Source of the DNA: Desulfobacteraceae bacterium
GTDB lineage: Bacteria > Desulfobacterota > Desulfobacteria > Desulfobacterales > Desulfosalsimonadaceae
Reading direction: 5' to 3'
DNA length: 6,590 nucleotides
Assembly (NCBI GenBank): GCA_024636355.1
Contig: JAGXHH010000154.1
Location: 1-6,590 of the forward strand
Below the pieces are notes generated by a model that did not search any database, had not been told where the DNA came from, and saw only the letters and a list, made by a program, of their open reading frames with translations. Both the position numbers and the translations under genes were made by a program. Positions 1 through 5,429 of the stretch are shown here, piece by piece (the stretch's first letter is position 1; each line of letters opens with the position of its first letter).

Positions 1-33
1 TCGTCGGCAGCGTCAGATGTGTATAAGAGACAG
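1..33 (+). other. Residual Nextera Read 1 transposase adapter (sequencing artefact)
   Basis: The first 33 bases match the Illumina Nextera Read 1 adapter from end to end, including the 19-bp Tn5 mosaic end at 15-33 (AGATGTGTATAAGAGACAG). Real genomic sequence starts at base 34. In the reading frame of the following gene the adapter carries a TAA at 24-26, so a gene finder would wrongly place a start (GTG at 60) inside what is really the interior of a gene. This is untrimmed library sequence at a contig end, not a Tn5 insertion in the genome. Confidence 0.97.
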
Positions 34-404
34 CCCGTGCCGAGATTATTTCCCGTGCCGTGACCACCGGCGGAACCGTGATCGCCCGCGGTGAAATGCA
101 CGGGGAGGTCGAAGGCGTCAAGGGCCACCTGGAATGCAAGGGATTGATATTAAAAGACGGCATCATGCGGGCAATTCCCGAGCTTACCGGGTATGTTCCC
201 GGCATCGAGATGTCCCATGAGGCAGCTGTCGGAAAAATCGATCAACGGGAAATCGAGTACCTCATGGCCCGGGGCCTGGATGAGGAAACGGCTGTATCGA
301 CAATCGTCCGGGGCTTTTTGAATGTGGATATCGAAGGACTGCCCCCCGGTTTGGCGGCAGAAATCGACCGTATGGTTTCCGAGACCCAGAAAGACGTCAT
401 GTAG
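34..404 (+). CDS. SufB/SufD-family Fe-S cluster assembly scaffold protein, C-terminal part (5' truncated by contig end)
   Basis: This is the last ~123 codons of a SufB/SufD-family protein, a component of the cytoplasmic SufBCD-type complex that builds Fe-S clusters with the ATPase SufC. The frame is open from base 36 (RAEIISRAVTTGG...), through the apparent GTG at 60, to TAG at 402-404, so the start at 60 is only an effect of the adapter. Family hallmarks are visible: the beta-helix end with GEVEGVKGHLECKGLIL, the conserved SHEAAVGKI segment with its histidine codon at 216-218, and the C-terminal helical block EIEYLMARGLDEETAVSTIVRGFL. About two thirds or more of the protein is missing. SufB and SufD cannot be told apart safely from this end alone, and a single SufBD protein working with SufC is possible. 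The next gene starts 11 bp downstream, which suggests one operon. Confidence 0.9.
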
Positions 405-415
405 GGGCTGCAGCT

Positions 416-1735
416 ATGGATAAAGAACAGGAAAAACAAAAGCTCTGTGATATTACCTTTGTCGAAAAGGTACGATTTTATTCACAACCCTACCTCCGGT
501 GCCTGCTCTATATCGGTTCCCACGAGTCGCCGGAGAATGTGTTCACCAAGAGCCTCTATTCGAAACTGATCACCAGTTCGCACCTCTTGGAGGATTTCCT
601 CGATTTTCACGGAGCGAAAAACAATACCAACTGGTATTATTACCGGGAACTCGCCGCTGCGGTCCGGCACCTGAGCCTTGCCGGTTACACCCAGAGGCAT
701 ATTTCCAACCGCCTTGTTTTCTATGACATCGACCGTAAGGAAGAATTCCGCAAGCAAGGCGATGATGTTTTAAATTTCATCAATACGTCTTTGATGAATC
801 TGGCGCCGGCCATTCTCGAGGAAGCGCACAGGCTGGATGCGAGCAAGCCGATGAAGCCTTACGCCACCCACCATTTCCCCGGGGTGGCAAGCGGCGAGAT
901 GCTTGAATACAATATCGATGATGAGGACAAGGACCAGCAGCAGGACAATATCGTGCGGGTGGCAAATGAATTCTTATCCATCGCCGATGATTTCGACACC
1001 TATGAGTTCTATGAGGTTTACGATCGGGAGGGGCTGATCGCCCTGGTGCCGGAAAAGGTCAACGAAGTATCCATCCGGCGCTTTGAGATGCTGGTCCACA
1101 ACCTGCAGTCCTCTTTTGACACCTATGTGATTCATGGCGGTTTCCGGTTCGGAAACCGGCGGATGAAACAGTTCCGGTCCTATTTTTCAATCATCTTCCA
1201 CCTGCTTCAGATCATGGGTCGGCTCCTTCACTTCTATGAACGGCACCTGATCGAAGTGGGCTACAAGAACATCTACCGGGTCGTCCGGGAAAGACTTTCC
1301 GGCCTGGTTGCCCCTGATCTGCTGCTCGACTGCACCATCAATTACGGATTGCATTACGTTAATCATTATTTTGCCTCCGGCCGGGAAGTGGCCCAGGAAA
1401 TTCTTAAGGAAAATATCAAGAAGAGCCGGATCCAGGTGTCGATTCCCAGAGATCTCGGCTTTCATTGCCGTCCCAGTCTCCTGGTTGCCAAAGTCGTCCA
1501 GAAGTATGGCGGACAGGTGGACCTCCTGGTTGACGGCGACCGGTTCGATGCCAGCAGCGTGCTCGATATCCAGTGGGCAGGCGGCAAGATTCAGAAGGAA
1601 CAAATCCAGAAGGTCATTTTTGAAGGCGATATCCGCGCCCTTCGCGATCTGGAGGTGCTTGCCGGAGTCAACTACGGCGAAGACCGGATGGGAAAAGGCA
1701 TTCCGCTGCCCAAAAGCCTCCAGTACCTGCGTTAG
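416..1735 (+). CDS. Large protein with C-terminal HPr-like phosphocarrier domain
   Basis: This predicted cytoplasmic protein has 439 residues, against about 85-90 for ordinary HPr. Residues about 338-425 resemble HPr. GFHCRPS (348-354) corresponds to the phospho-histidine loop (G-[IL]-H-A-R-P-A), with His350 as the expected phosphoacceptor from Enzyme I. Ser381 in ASSVLDIQ aligns with the HPr-kinase serine region (KSIMGV), but the surroundings differ. Residues 1-335 are mostly helical in character and rich in Tyr, Phe, His and Arg; I recognise no domain there. An acidic Gln-rich stretch (IDDEDKDQQQD, about 167-177) may be a linker. There is no signal peptide or clear membrane span. The start ATG follows AGGGG at 403-407, which overlaps the stop of the Suf gene. 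ispD follows after 42 bp in the same direction. A role in PTS-like signalling rather than sugar uptake is inference; no PTS permease is in view. Confidence 0.8.
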   Translation: MDKEQEKQKLCDITFVEKVRFYSQPYLRCLLYIGSHESPENVFTKSLYSKLITSSHLLEDFLDFHGAKNNTNWYYYRELAAAVRHLSLAGYTQRHISNRLVFYDIDRKEEFRKQGDDVLNFINTSLMNLAPAILEEAHRLDASKPMKPYATHHFPGVASGEMLEYNIDDEDKDQQQDNIVRVANEFLSIADDFDTYEFYEVYDREGLIALVPEKVNEVSIRRFEMLVHNLQSSFDTYVIHGGFRFGNRRMKQFRSYFSIIFHLLQIMGRLLHFYERHLIEVGYKNIYRVVRERLSGLVAPDLLLDCTINYGLHYVNHYFASGREVAQEILKENIKKSRIQVSIPRDLGFHCRPSLLVAKVVQKYGGQVDLLVDGDRFDASSVLDIQWAGGKIQKEQIQKVIFEGDIRALRDLEVLAGVNYGEDRMGKGIPLPKSLQYLR

Positions 1736-1777
1736 GGCAAGCCCTTAAACCCAATTCGACCGGAATGAAAGTTCTAT

Positions 1778-2473
1778 ATGGCTTCTGCAATCATCGTCGC
1801 CGCCGGCAGCGGTTTGCGCATGAAGAACAAAACCCGCAAGCAGTACCTCCTGTTATCCGGGCTGCCGATCTTGACCCGCACATTACTGGTGTTTGCTGCC
1901 CATCCGCAGATTACGTCTATTTTTCTCGTGGTGCCAAAAGACGACTTCGATTATTGCCGGCAGATAATTCTGCCCTCTCTTGGTGAAGAAGCGGTCTCTC
2001 TGGTCCCCGGGGGGGCCGAGCGGCAGGATTCGGTCTACCAGGGTTTAAAAGCTGCAAGTCAATCCGATATTGTCTTGATTCATGACGGGGTCCGCCCTTT
2101 TGTCACACCGGCTATGATCACGGCATGTATCGATGCGGCGGCCCGCTATGGTGGCTGCATTCCCGCAATCCCCGTATCCGACACCCTGAAGCGTGTCGGT
2201 GCGGATCGCACCATCGAAAAGACCCTGTCACGGGATGGTATATGGATGGCGCAGACACCGCAGGCATTCAAGCGGGACCTGATTTGCGGCGCCTATGAAC
2301 ACGCTTTTCATACCGGAGCCGTTTTCACCGACGATGCTGCAGTTGTGGAGCATTACGGTCAGCCTGTCCGGATCATAGAGGGAAGCCCCCTTAACATCAA
2401 AATCACCACTCCCGCGGACCTGGCGTTCGCCCGGGCACTGTTGGCGGCCGGCATTTCCGGGTCAGTCTGGTAG
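1778..2473 (+). CDS. ispD: 2-C-methyl-D-erythritol 4-phosphate cytidylyltransferase
   Basis: IspD transfers CMP from CTP to 2-C-methyl-D-erythritol 4-phosphate, the third step of the cytoplasmic MEP pathway to isoprenoid precursors. The 231 residues match the usual family length (about 230-240). The N-terminal nucleotide-binding loop AAGSGLRM...RKQY (8-23) carries Arg14 and Lys21, equivalent to E. coli Arg20 and Lys27. HDGVRP (102-107) gives Asp103 and Arg106, the counterparts of Asp106 and Arg109. Thr136 (SDTLKR), Arg152 (SRDGIW), Thr184 (FTDDAAV) and Lys208 (NIKIT) complete the expected active site. ATG at 1778 is the first usable start: an in-frame TGA lies at 1766-1768, and the family begins just before AAGxGxR. 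The Shine-Dalgarno is weak, so translation may depend on the upstream genes. No ispF is adjacent; the reading continues into an apparent promoter region instead. Confidence 0.95.
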   Translation: MASAIIVAAGSGLRMKNKTRKQYLLLSGLPILTRTLLVFAAHPQITSIFLVVPKDDFDYCRQIILPSLGEEAVSLVPGGAERQDSVYQGLKAASQSDIVLIHDGVRPFVTPAMITACIDAAARYGGCIPAIPVSDTLKRVGADRTIEKTLSRDGIWMAQTPQAFKRDLICGAYEHAFHTGAVFTDDAAVVEHYGQPVRIIEGSPLNIKITTPADLAFARALLAAGISGSVW

Positions 2474-2524
2474 CCGTTTCGTACATCCCGTTTTCCTGCC
2501 TGTTTTACGGTTTATCCAATGACA

Positions 2525-2554
2525 TTGACATTTTAAAGATCGCGGAATTATGGT
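2525..2554 (+). promoter_or_regulatory. Candidate sigma-70 promoter of the nitroreductase-family gene
   Basis: A perfect -35 hexamer TTGACA (2525-2530) is followed after 18 bp by TATGGT (2549-2554), which matches 4 of 6 bases of the -10 consensus including the first two and last T. Transcription would start near 2561, just before a long hairpin. It lies in the 163-bp gap after ispD and would uncouple the nitroreductase gene from the upstream operon. Prediction by eye only. Confidence 0.45.
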
Positions 2555-2564
2555 ATCGGTGACA

Positions 2565-2614
2565 ACAGGTTTAAAACTCCGGAATGTTCGCGTATTCCTT
2601 TTACATCAACCTGT
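2565..2614 (+). promoter_or_regulatory. Long imperfect hairpin in the leader of the nitroreductase-family gene
   Basis: Three nested stems pair in register. ACAGGTT (2565-2571) pairs with AACCTGT (2608-2614), TAAAA (2572-2576) with TTTTA (2599-2603), and GGAAT (2581-2585) with ATTCC (2594-2598). This gives 17 Watson-Crick pairs, with small bulges CTCC on the left and CATC on the right. An 8-base loop (GTTCGCGT) can close further by two G-U pairs. No T tract follows, so it is not an intrinsic terminator. It lies between the candidate promoter and the Shine-Dalgarno at 2624-2630. It may be an RNA stability or regulatory leader, or act as an operator in DNA. Confidence 0.55.
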
Positions 2615-2636
2615 ATGAGATCAGGGGAGGGCGGTT

Positions 2637-3182
2637 ATGAAAGATACGATCATGGAGGTGATTAAATCCCGGCGCAGCGTTCGCAACTTCGAAGACAAGG
2701 CGGTACCGGAAGACCTGCTGCAAGCCGTACTCGAAGCAGTCCGCTGGACGCCGTCCTGGGCCAATACCCAGTGCTGGCAGATCGTGGTGATCACCGATCC
2801 GGCCGTTAAGGAAAAGGTCCAGGCGGCGGTGCCCAAATCAAATCCGGCGTTCAAATCGATCGTCAATGCACCGGTCGTGCTTGCACTGTGCGCCCGGCTT
2901 AACAGCTCCGGTTTTTACAAGGATATGGTGACCACGAAATTCGGAGACTGGTTCATGTTCGATCTCGGCCTGGCCGCCCAGAGTATCGCGTTGTCTGCGC
3001 ATGCCGCAGGGCTTGGCACCGTAATCGTCGGGCTTTTCGAACACGACAAGGCGGCTGCGGCCCTGCAGATGCCGGAAGGATACGAACTCGTCTCACTCAT
3101 GCCCCTGGGGTATCCGTCCAAAGTTCCCTCAGCGCCGAAGCGAAAGGAAATCTCCGAGATTTCAAGCAGTAATTCATTTTAA
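2637..3182 (+). CDS. Nitroreductase-family FMN-dependent oxidoreductase
   Basis: This 181-residue protein of the nitroreductase/NADH-oxidase fold would be a soluble, normally homodimeric flavoprotein that uses NAD(P)H to reduce nitro compounds, quinones or other acceptors; the physiological substrate is unknown. The FMN phosphate-binding start SRRSVRNF (11-18) is typical. PSWANTQCW (39-47) corresponds to the PSxxNxQPW flavin motif, with Cys46 where Pro is common. FDLGLAAQSIALSAHAAGLGT (108-128) is the dimer/FMN helix region, and LGYPSKVP (157-164) is the usual C-terminal motif. The length is normal for the short subgroup. The ATG start is well fixed by GGGGAGG at 2624-2630, 6 bases upstream. 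It has its own candidate promoter and leader hairpin, and lies 72 bp before the sigma-54 activator gene on the same strand, so the two could share a transcript. Confidence 0.9.
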   Translation: MKDTIMEVIKSRRSVRNFEDKAVPEDLLQAVLEAVRWTPSWANTQCWQIVVITDPAVKEKVQAAVPKSNPAFKSIVNAPVVLALCARLNSSGFYKDMVTTKFGDWFMFDLGLAAQSIALSAHAAGLGTVIVGLFEHDKAAAALQMPEGYELVSLMPLGYPSKVPSAPKRKEISEISSSNSF

Positions 3183-3254
3183 AAAAGGCCCGGCGCAGAT
3201 CGGATAAGCAGTGGAATGTTTCAATGATTATCCTCTGGTTGCTTTTTTTCTTTT

Positions 3255-5156
3255 GTGTCCATTCAGAACAACACCGAAATGAAACCGATGACCCTAAACG
3301 ATTCCGAAAAATCCAAAGAATTCCTGACGGGCGAGCTTCGGCAGGTGCGTCGGCGGCTCCGGGAACTTGAAACCGCCGAAGAGGCGCGAAAAGATGCGCA
3401 GCAGGCGTTTCAAGAAAGCGAAATCCGTTATCGCAGTGTATTTGAAAATACCGGCACCGCAACGATCATTATTGAGCAGGATATGTCGATTTCCAAGGTC
3501 AATGCGCAGTTTGCAACCATTTCCGGCTACAATCGCGAAGAAATCGAAGGGCGCATGAAGTGGACGGATTTTGTTGTGGGCGAAGATGTCGAACGGATGA
3601 AAACCTATCATGTCATGCGCCGGCAGGACAGCCGCGCCGCCCCGAACGAGTACGAATGCCGGGTGAAAAACCGGTTCGGAGAAATCCGGGACATGCATGT
3701 CACCATCGACATGATTCCGGGAACCCTGAAAAGCGTGGCGTCTTTCATGGATGTCTCCGCTTTCAAACAGGCCGAAGCCGCCTTAAAGGAAAGTGAGCGG
3801 AAATTGTCCAAGCTGATGAGCCATCTGCCGGGTATGGCCTACCGCAGCGGCAATGACGGCAATCGGACCATGCTGTTTGTCAGCGACGGCTGCGCCGGGC
3901 TCACCGGGTATCCGCCGGTTGATTTGATCGATGGAAACCGGGTGCGCTTCCTGTCGCTCATAGAACCGGAAGACAAAACCCGGGTCATGGATACTATCCG
4001 TAACGCGCTGAGCAGAAACGGTGCGTTTCAGGTGGAATACCGGATGCGGACTGCGGACGGACAGGTTAAATGGGTCTGGGACGAGGGCGTGGGTGTCGTT
4101 TACGATAACGGGGAAATCGAGTCGGTGGAAGGTTTTATTTCCGATATCACGGATCACAAACGTGAAGAGTTGCAGCTGCGCCGCGAAAACATCCATTTGA
4201 AATCGACGATTCGGGAACGGTTTAAATTTGGAGATATCATCGGAAAAAATAAGGGCATGCAGGAGGTTTACGAACGGATTTCCAGGGCTTCCGGTTCTGA
4301 CGCCAATGTCATTATCTACGGGGAATCGGGAACCGGCAAGGAACTGGTGGCCCGCGCCATTCACAGGATGAGCGATCGGGCCGAGAAGCCGTTTGTGGCG
4401 GTAAATTGCAGTGCCATTCCGGACGGACTGTTTGAAAGCGAATTTTTCGGATACAAGCGGGGTGCCTTTACCGGCGCCGTGTCGGATAAACCCGGATTCT
4501 TCGATCTTGCGGATAACGGAACCCTGTTTCTGGACGAAGTCGGTGAGATTGAACCAAATGCGCAGGCAAAATTGCTCCGGGTTATCGAGGGGAGCGGGTA
4601 TACGCCTGTGGGCGGCGGCGAGGTCCGGCGCGTCCGGGTGCGCATTATCGGGGCCACGAACCGGGACCTTAAAGAGGAGGTGCGACAGGGGCGGATGCGG
4701 GAAGATTTTTTTTTCCGGATCCACATCATTCCCATTACACTGCCGCCGCTGCGGGTTAGAAAAGACGATCTGCCGCTGCTGATCGATCATTTCATGGCGC
4801 GTTATGCCGAAGGCAACGGATCACCCCAGGTGCCCGGAAAAGTGCTGGAGGCGTTGTACAATTACGATTGGCCGGGAAATATCCGGGAGCTGCAGAATGT
4901 ACTGCAACGGTATGTGACGTTAAAAACCCTTGATTTTATGGGACCGGAGCCGATGCTTGCCGAACCGCTGACCGGATATTTTGAACCGGATGGATCTGAA
5001 TCCGTGTCTTTGATAAGCGCGCTCGACCAGTTTGAAAAACAATTTATTTCCCGGATACTTGAACGCTCCCGGTGGCACAAGGGACGAACGGCTGCGGTAC
5101 TCGGCGTGGACCGAAAAACCCTGTTCCGGAAAATGAGGAAATTCAATCTTCTTTAG
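3255..5156 (+). CDS. PAS-PAS-AAA+-Fis sigma-54-dependent transcriptional activator (enhancer-binding protein)
   Basis: This 633-residue one-component activator has no receiver domain. A coiled coil (about 17-55) leads into PAS 1 (about 53-170) and PAS 2 with PAC (about 180-303), then the AAA+ core (about 322-560) and a Fis-type HTH (about 590-633). The core is complete: Walker A GESGTGKE (356-363), sigma-54 contact loop GAFTGA (403-408), Walker B TLFLDEVGE (423-431), sensor I GATNRDL (466-472), arginine-finger region REDFFFR (482-488) and sensor II WPGNIREL (539-546). The HTH is WHKGRTAAVLGVDRKTLFRKMRKFNL (607-632). It should hydrolyse ATP to open sigma-54 polymerase in response to a PAS-sensed cue; no ligand can be named. 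The start is uncertain: GTG 3255, ATG 3279 and ATG 3288 all lack a clear Shine-Dalgarno, and an in-frame TGA at 3225 sets the limit. A good sigma-54 promoter lies 169 bp after its stop. Confidence 0.95.
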   Translation: MSIQNNTEMKPMTLNDSEKSKEFLTGELRQVRRRLRELETAEEARKDAQQAFQESEIRYRSVFENTGTATIIIEQDMSISKVNAQFATISGYNREEIEGRMKWTDFVVGEDVERMKTYHVMRRQDSRAAPNEYECRVKNRFGEIRDMHVTIDMIPGTLKSVASFMDVSAFKQAEAALKESERKLSKLMSHLPGMAYRSGNDGNRTMLFVSDGCAGLTGYPPVDLIDGNRVRFLSLIEPEDKTRVMDTIRNALSRNGAFQVEYRMRTADGQVKWVWDEGVGVVYDNGEIESVEGFISDITDHKREELQLRRENIHLKSTIRERFKFGDIIGKNKGMQEVYERISRASGSDANVIIYGESGTGKELVARAIHRMSDRAEKPFVAVNCSAIPDGLFESEFFGYKRGAFTGAVSDKPGFFDLADNGTLFLDEVGEIEPNAQAKLLRVIEGSGYTPVGGGEVRRVRVRIIGATNRDLKEEVRQGRMREDFFFRIHIIPITLPPLRVRKDDLPLLIDHFMARYAEGNGSPQVPGKVLEALYNYDWPGNIRELQNVLQRYVTLKTLDFMGPEPMLAEPLTGYFEPDGSESVSLISALDQFEKQFISRILERSRWHKGRTAAVLGVDRKTLFRKMRKFNLL

Positions 5157-5186
5157 CCGCAATATGTGACATTTGTGACCCAAACG

Positions 5187-5198
5187 TGAATCCGTTTT
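5187..5198 (+). repeat. AAYCCGTTT word, copy 1 (possible activator site)
   Basis: TGAATCCGTTTT. It shares the core AAYCCGTTT with copies at 5269-5280 (same strand) and 5386-5397 (opposite strand). It is centred about 158 bp upstream of the transcription start predicted from the sigma-54 promoter, within the range where enhancer-binding proteins usually bind. A binding role is inference. Confidence 0.4.
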
Positions 5199-5200
5199 AT

Positions 5201-5213
5201 TAACAAATACTTG
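5201..5213 (+). promoter_or_regulatory. Possible IHF binding site
   Basis: TAACAA-ATAC-TTG fits the IHF consensus WATCAA-N4-TTR at all but one specified position, inside an AT-rich stretch (5195-5232). IHF often bends DNA between an activator site and a sigma-54 promoter, and this one lies about 110 bp upstream of the -24 element, next to repeat copy 1. A one-mismatch match to a loose consensus in AT-rich DNA is weak evidence. Confidence 0.25.
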
Positions 5214-5231
5214 TAGTTTTTATTTTGTTTT

Positions 5232-5251
5232 ATGGGGCAACAAGGCCCCAT
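5232..5251 (+). terminator. GC-rich hairpin after the activator gene (weak terminator candidate)
   Basis: ATGGGGC (5232-5238) and GCCCCAT (5245-5251) form a perfect 7-bp stem with a 6-base loop AACAAG. The downstream sequence GGGTTTGTGGTTTT is only moderately T-rich, so termination would be inefficient. It is the only terminator-like structure found between the activator gene and the small downstream gene. It could instead be a protein-binding palindrome. Confidence 0.35.
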
Positions 5252-5268
5252 GGGTTTGTGGTTTTCCC

Positions 5269-5280
5269 TGAACCCGTTTA
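5269..5280 (+). repeat. AAYCCGTTT word, copy 2 (possible activator site)
   Basis: TGAACCCGTTTA, matching copy 1 in 10 of 12 positions. It starts 82 bp downstream of copy 1, close to eight helical turns, and is centred about 76 bp upstream of the predicted sigma-54 transcription start. It may be a second activator-binding half-site, by inference only. Confidence 0.4.
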
Positions 5281-5324
5281 CGTCTCAACACGCAGTGGCC
5301 GCGAAAACAGGGCATGCCGGTTTG

Positions 5325-5340
5325 TGGCATATTTATTGCT
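5325..5340 (+). promoter_or_regulatory. Sigma-54 (-24/-12) promoter of the small downstream gene
   Basis: TGGCAT (5325-5330), five bases, then TTGCT (5336-5340). The invariant GG (5326-5327) and GC (5338-5339) are separated by exactly 10 bases, as sigma-54 requires, and the match to TGGCAC-N5-TTGCW has only the final C of the -24 box changed. Transcription would begin near 5351, giving a leader of about 80 bases to the ATG at 5430. The next gene upstream encodes a sigma-54 activator, which makes this the likely target promoter. Confidence 0.8.
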
Positions 5341-5380
5341 CATGTATCTGTTGCAAACCAGATGCTTTCGGCCCGGCCAC

Positions 5381-5408
5381 TTGATTAAACGGATTTGATT
5401 GTTATATT
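5381..5408 (+). promoter_or_regulatory. Possible secondary sigma-70 promoter
   Basis: TTGATT (5381-5386), 16 bp, TATATT (5403-5408). Both hexamers resemble the sigma-70 consensus, and transcription would start near 5415, just before the Shine-Dalgarno. It overlaps the inverted third copy of AAYCCGTTT (5386-5397), so a protein bound there could block it. The region is AT-rich, so chance resemblance is likely. Confidence 0.25.
5386..5397 (-). repeat. AAYCCGTTT word, copy 3 (inverted, downstream of the sigma-54 promoter)
   Basis: On the minus strand it reads CAAATCCGTTTA. The longer segment 5381-5395, read on the minus strand, matches 5189-5203 in 13 of 15 positions, so copies 1 and 3 form a long-range inverted repeat around the sigma-54 promoter. 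It is centred about 40 bp downstream of the predicted sigma-54 start, in the leader. Confidence 0.4.
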
Positions 5409-5415
5409 GTGATGC

Positions 5416-5422
5416 AAGGAGG
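5416..5422 (+). promoter_or_regulatory. Strong Shine-Dalgarno that fixes the start of the small gene
   Basis: AAGGAGG lies 7 bases before the ATG at 5430. The in-frame GTG (5409) and ATG (5412) lie upstream of or against this site and are therefore unlikely starts. Confidence 0.8.
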
Positions 5423-5429
5423 GATAATC

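Noticed and set aside
15..33. Tn5 mosaic end as evidence of a transposon insertion
   Set aside because: The 19-bp end is part of the full 33-base Nextera adapter at the very end of the sequence; no transposase or second end is present.
60..404. A complete 114-residue protein starting at GTG 60
   Set aside because: The frame is open back to the adapter junction with SufB/SufD-like residues before position 60, so this is the interior of a truncated gene.
3183..3254. Terminator or sigma-54 promoter between the nitroreductase and activator genes
   Set aside because: No stable stem with a T tract was found, and no GG-N10-GC with a TGGC context exists here; the T run before 3255 is not preceded by a hairpin.
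3783..4790. Minus-strand open frame of 335 codons opposite the sigma-54 activator gene
   Set aside because: The plus strand encodes an unambiguous PAS/AAA+ protein throughout; the antisense frame shows no motif or ribosome binding site and is a by-product of codon bias.
5164..5190. TGTGAC-TGTGAC-CGTGAA direct repeats as activator sites
   Set aside because: The three units are short, unevenly spaced and diverge in the third copy. A TGT-N10-ACC spacing resembles NifA-type sites but misses the final base. The AAYCCGTTT words are better candidates.
5253..5327. Direct repeat GGTTTGTGG at 5253-5261 and 5319-5327
   Set aside because: Nine bases twice in T/G-rich DNA, and the second copy is explained by the sigma-54 -24 box, so it may be chance.
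5344..5365. Hairpin ATCTG/CAGAT just after the sigma-54 promoter
   Set aside because: The predicted transcription start (about 5351) falls inside the structure, so the full hairpin would not be in the RNA, and the stem is short.
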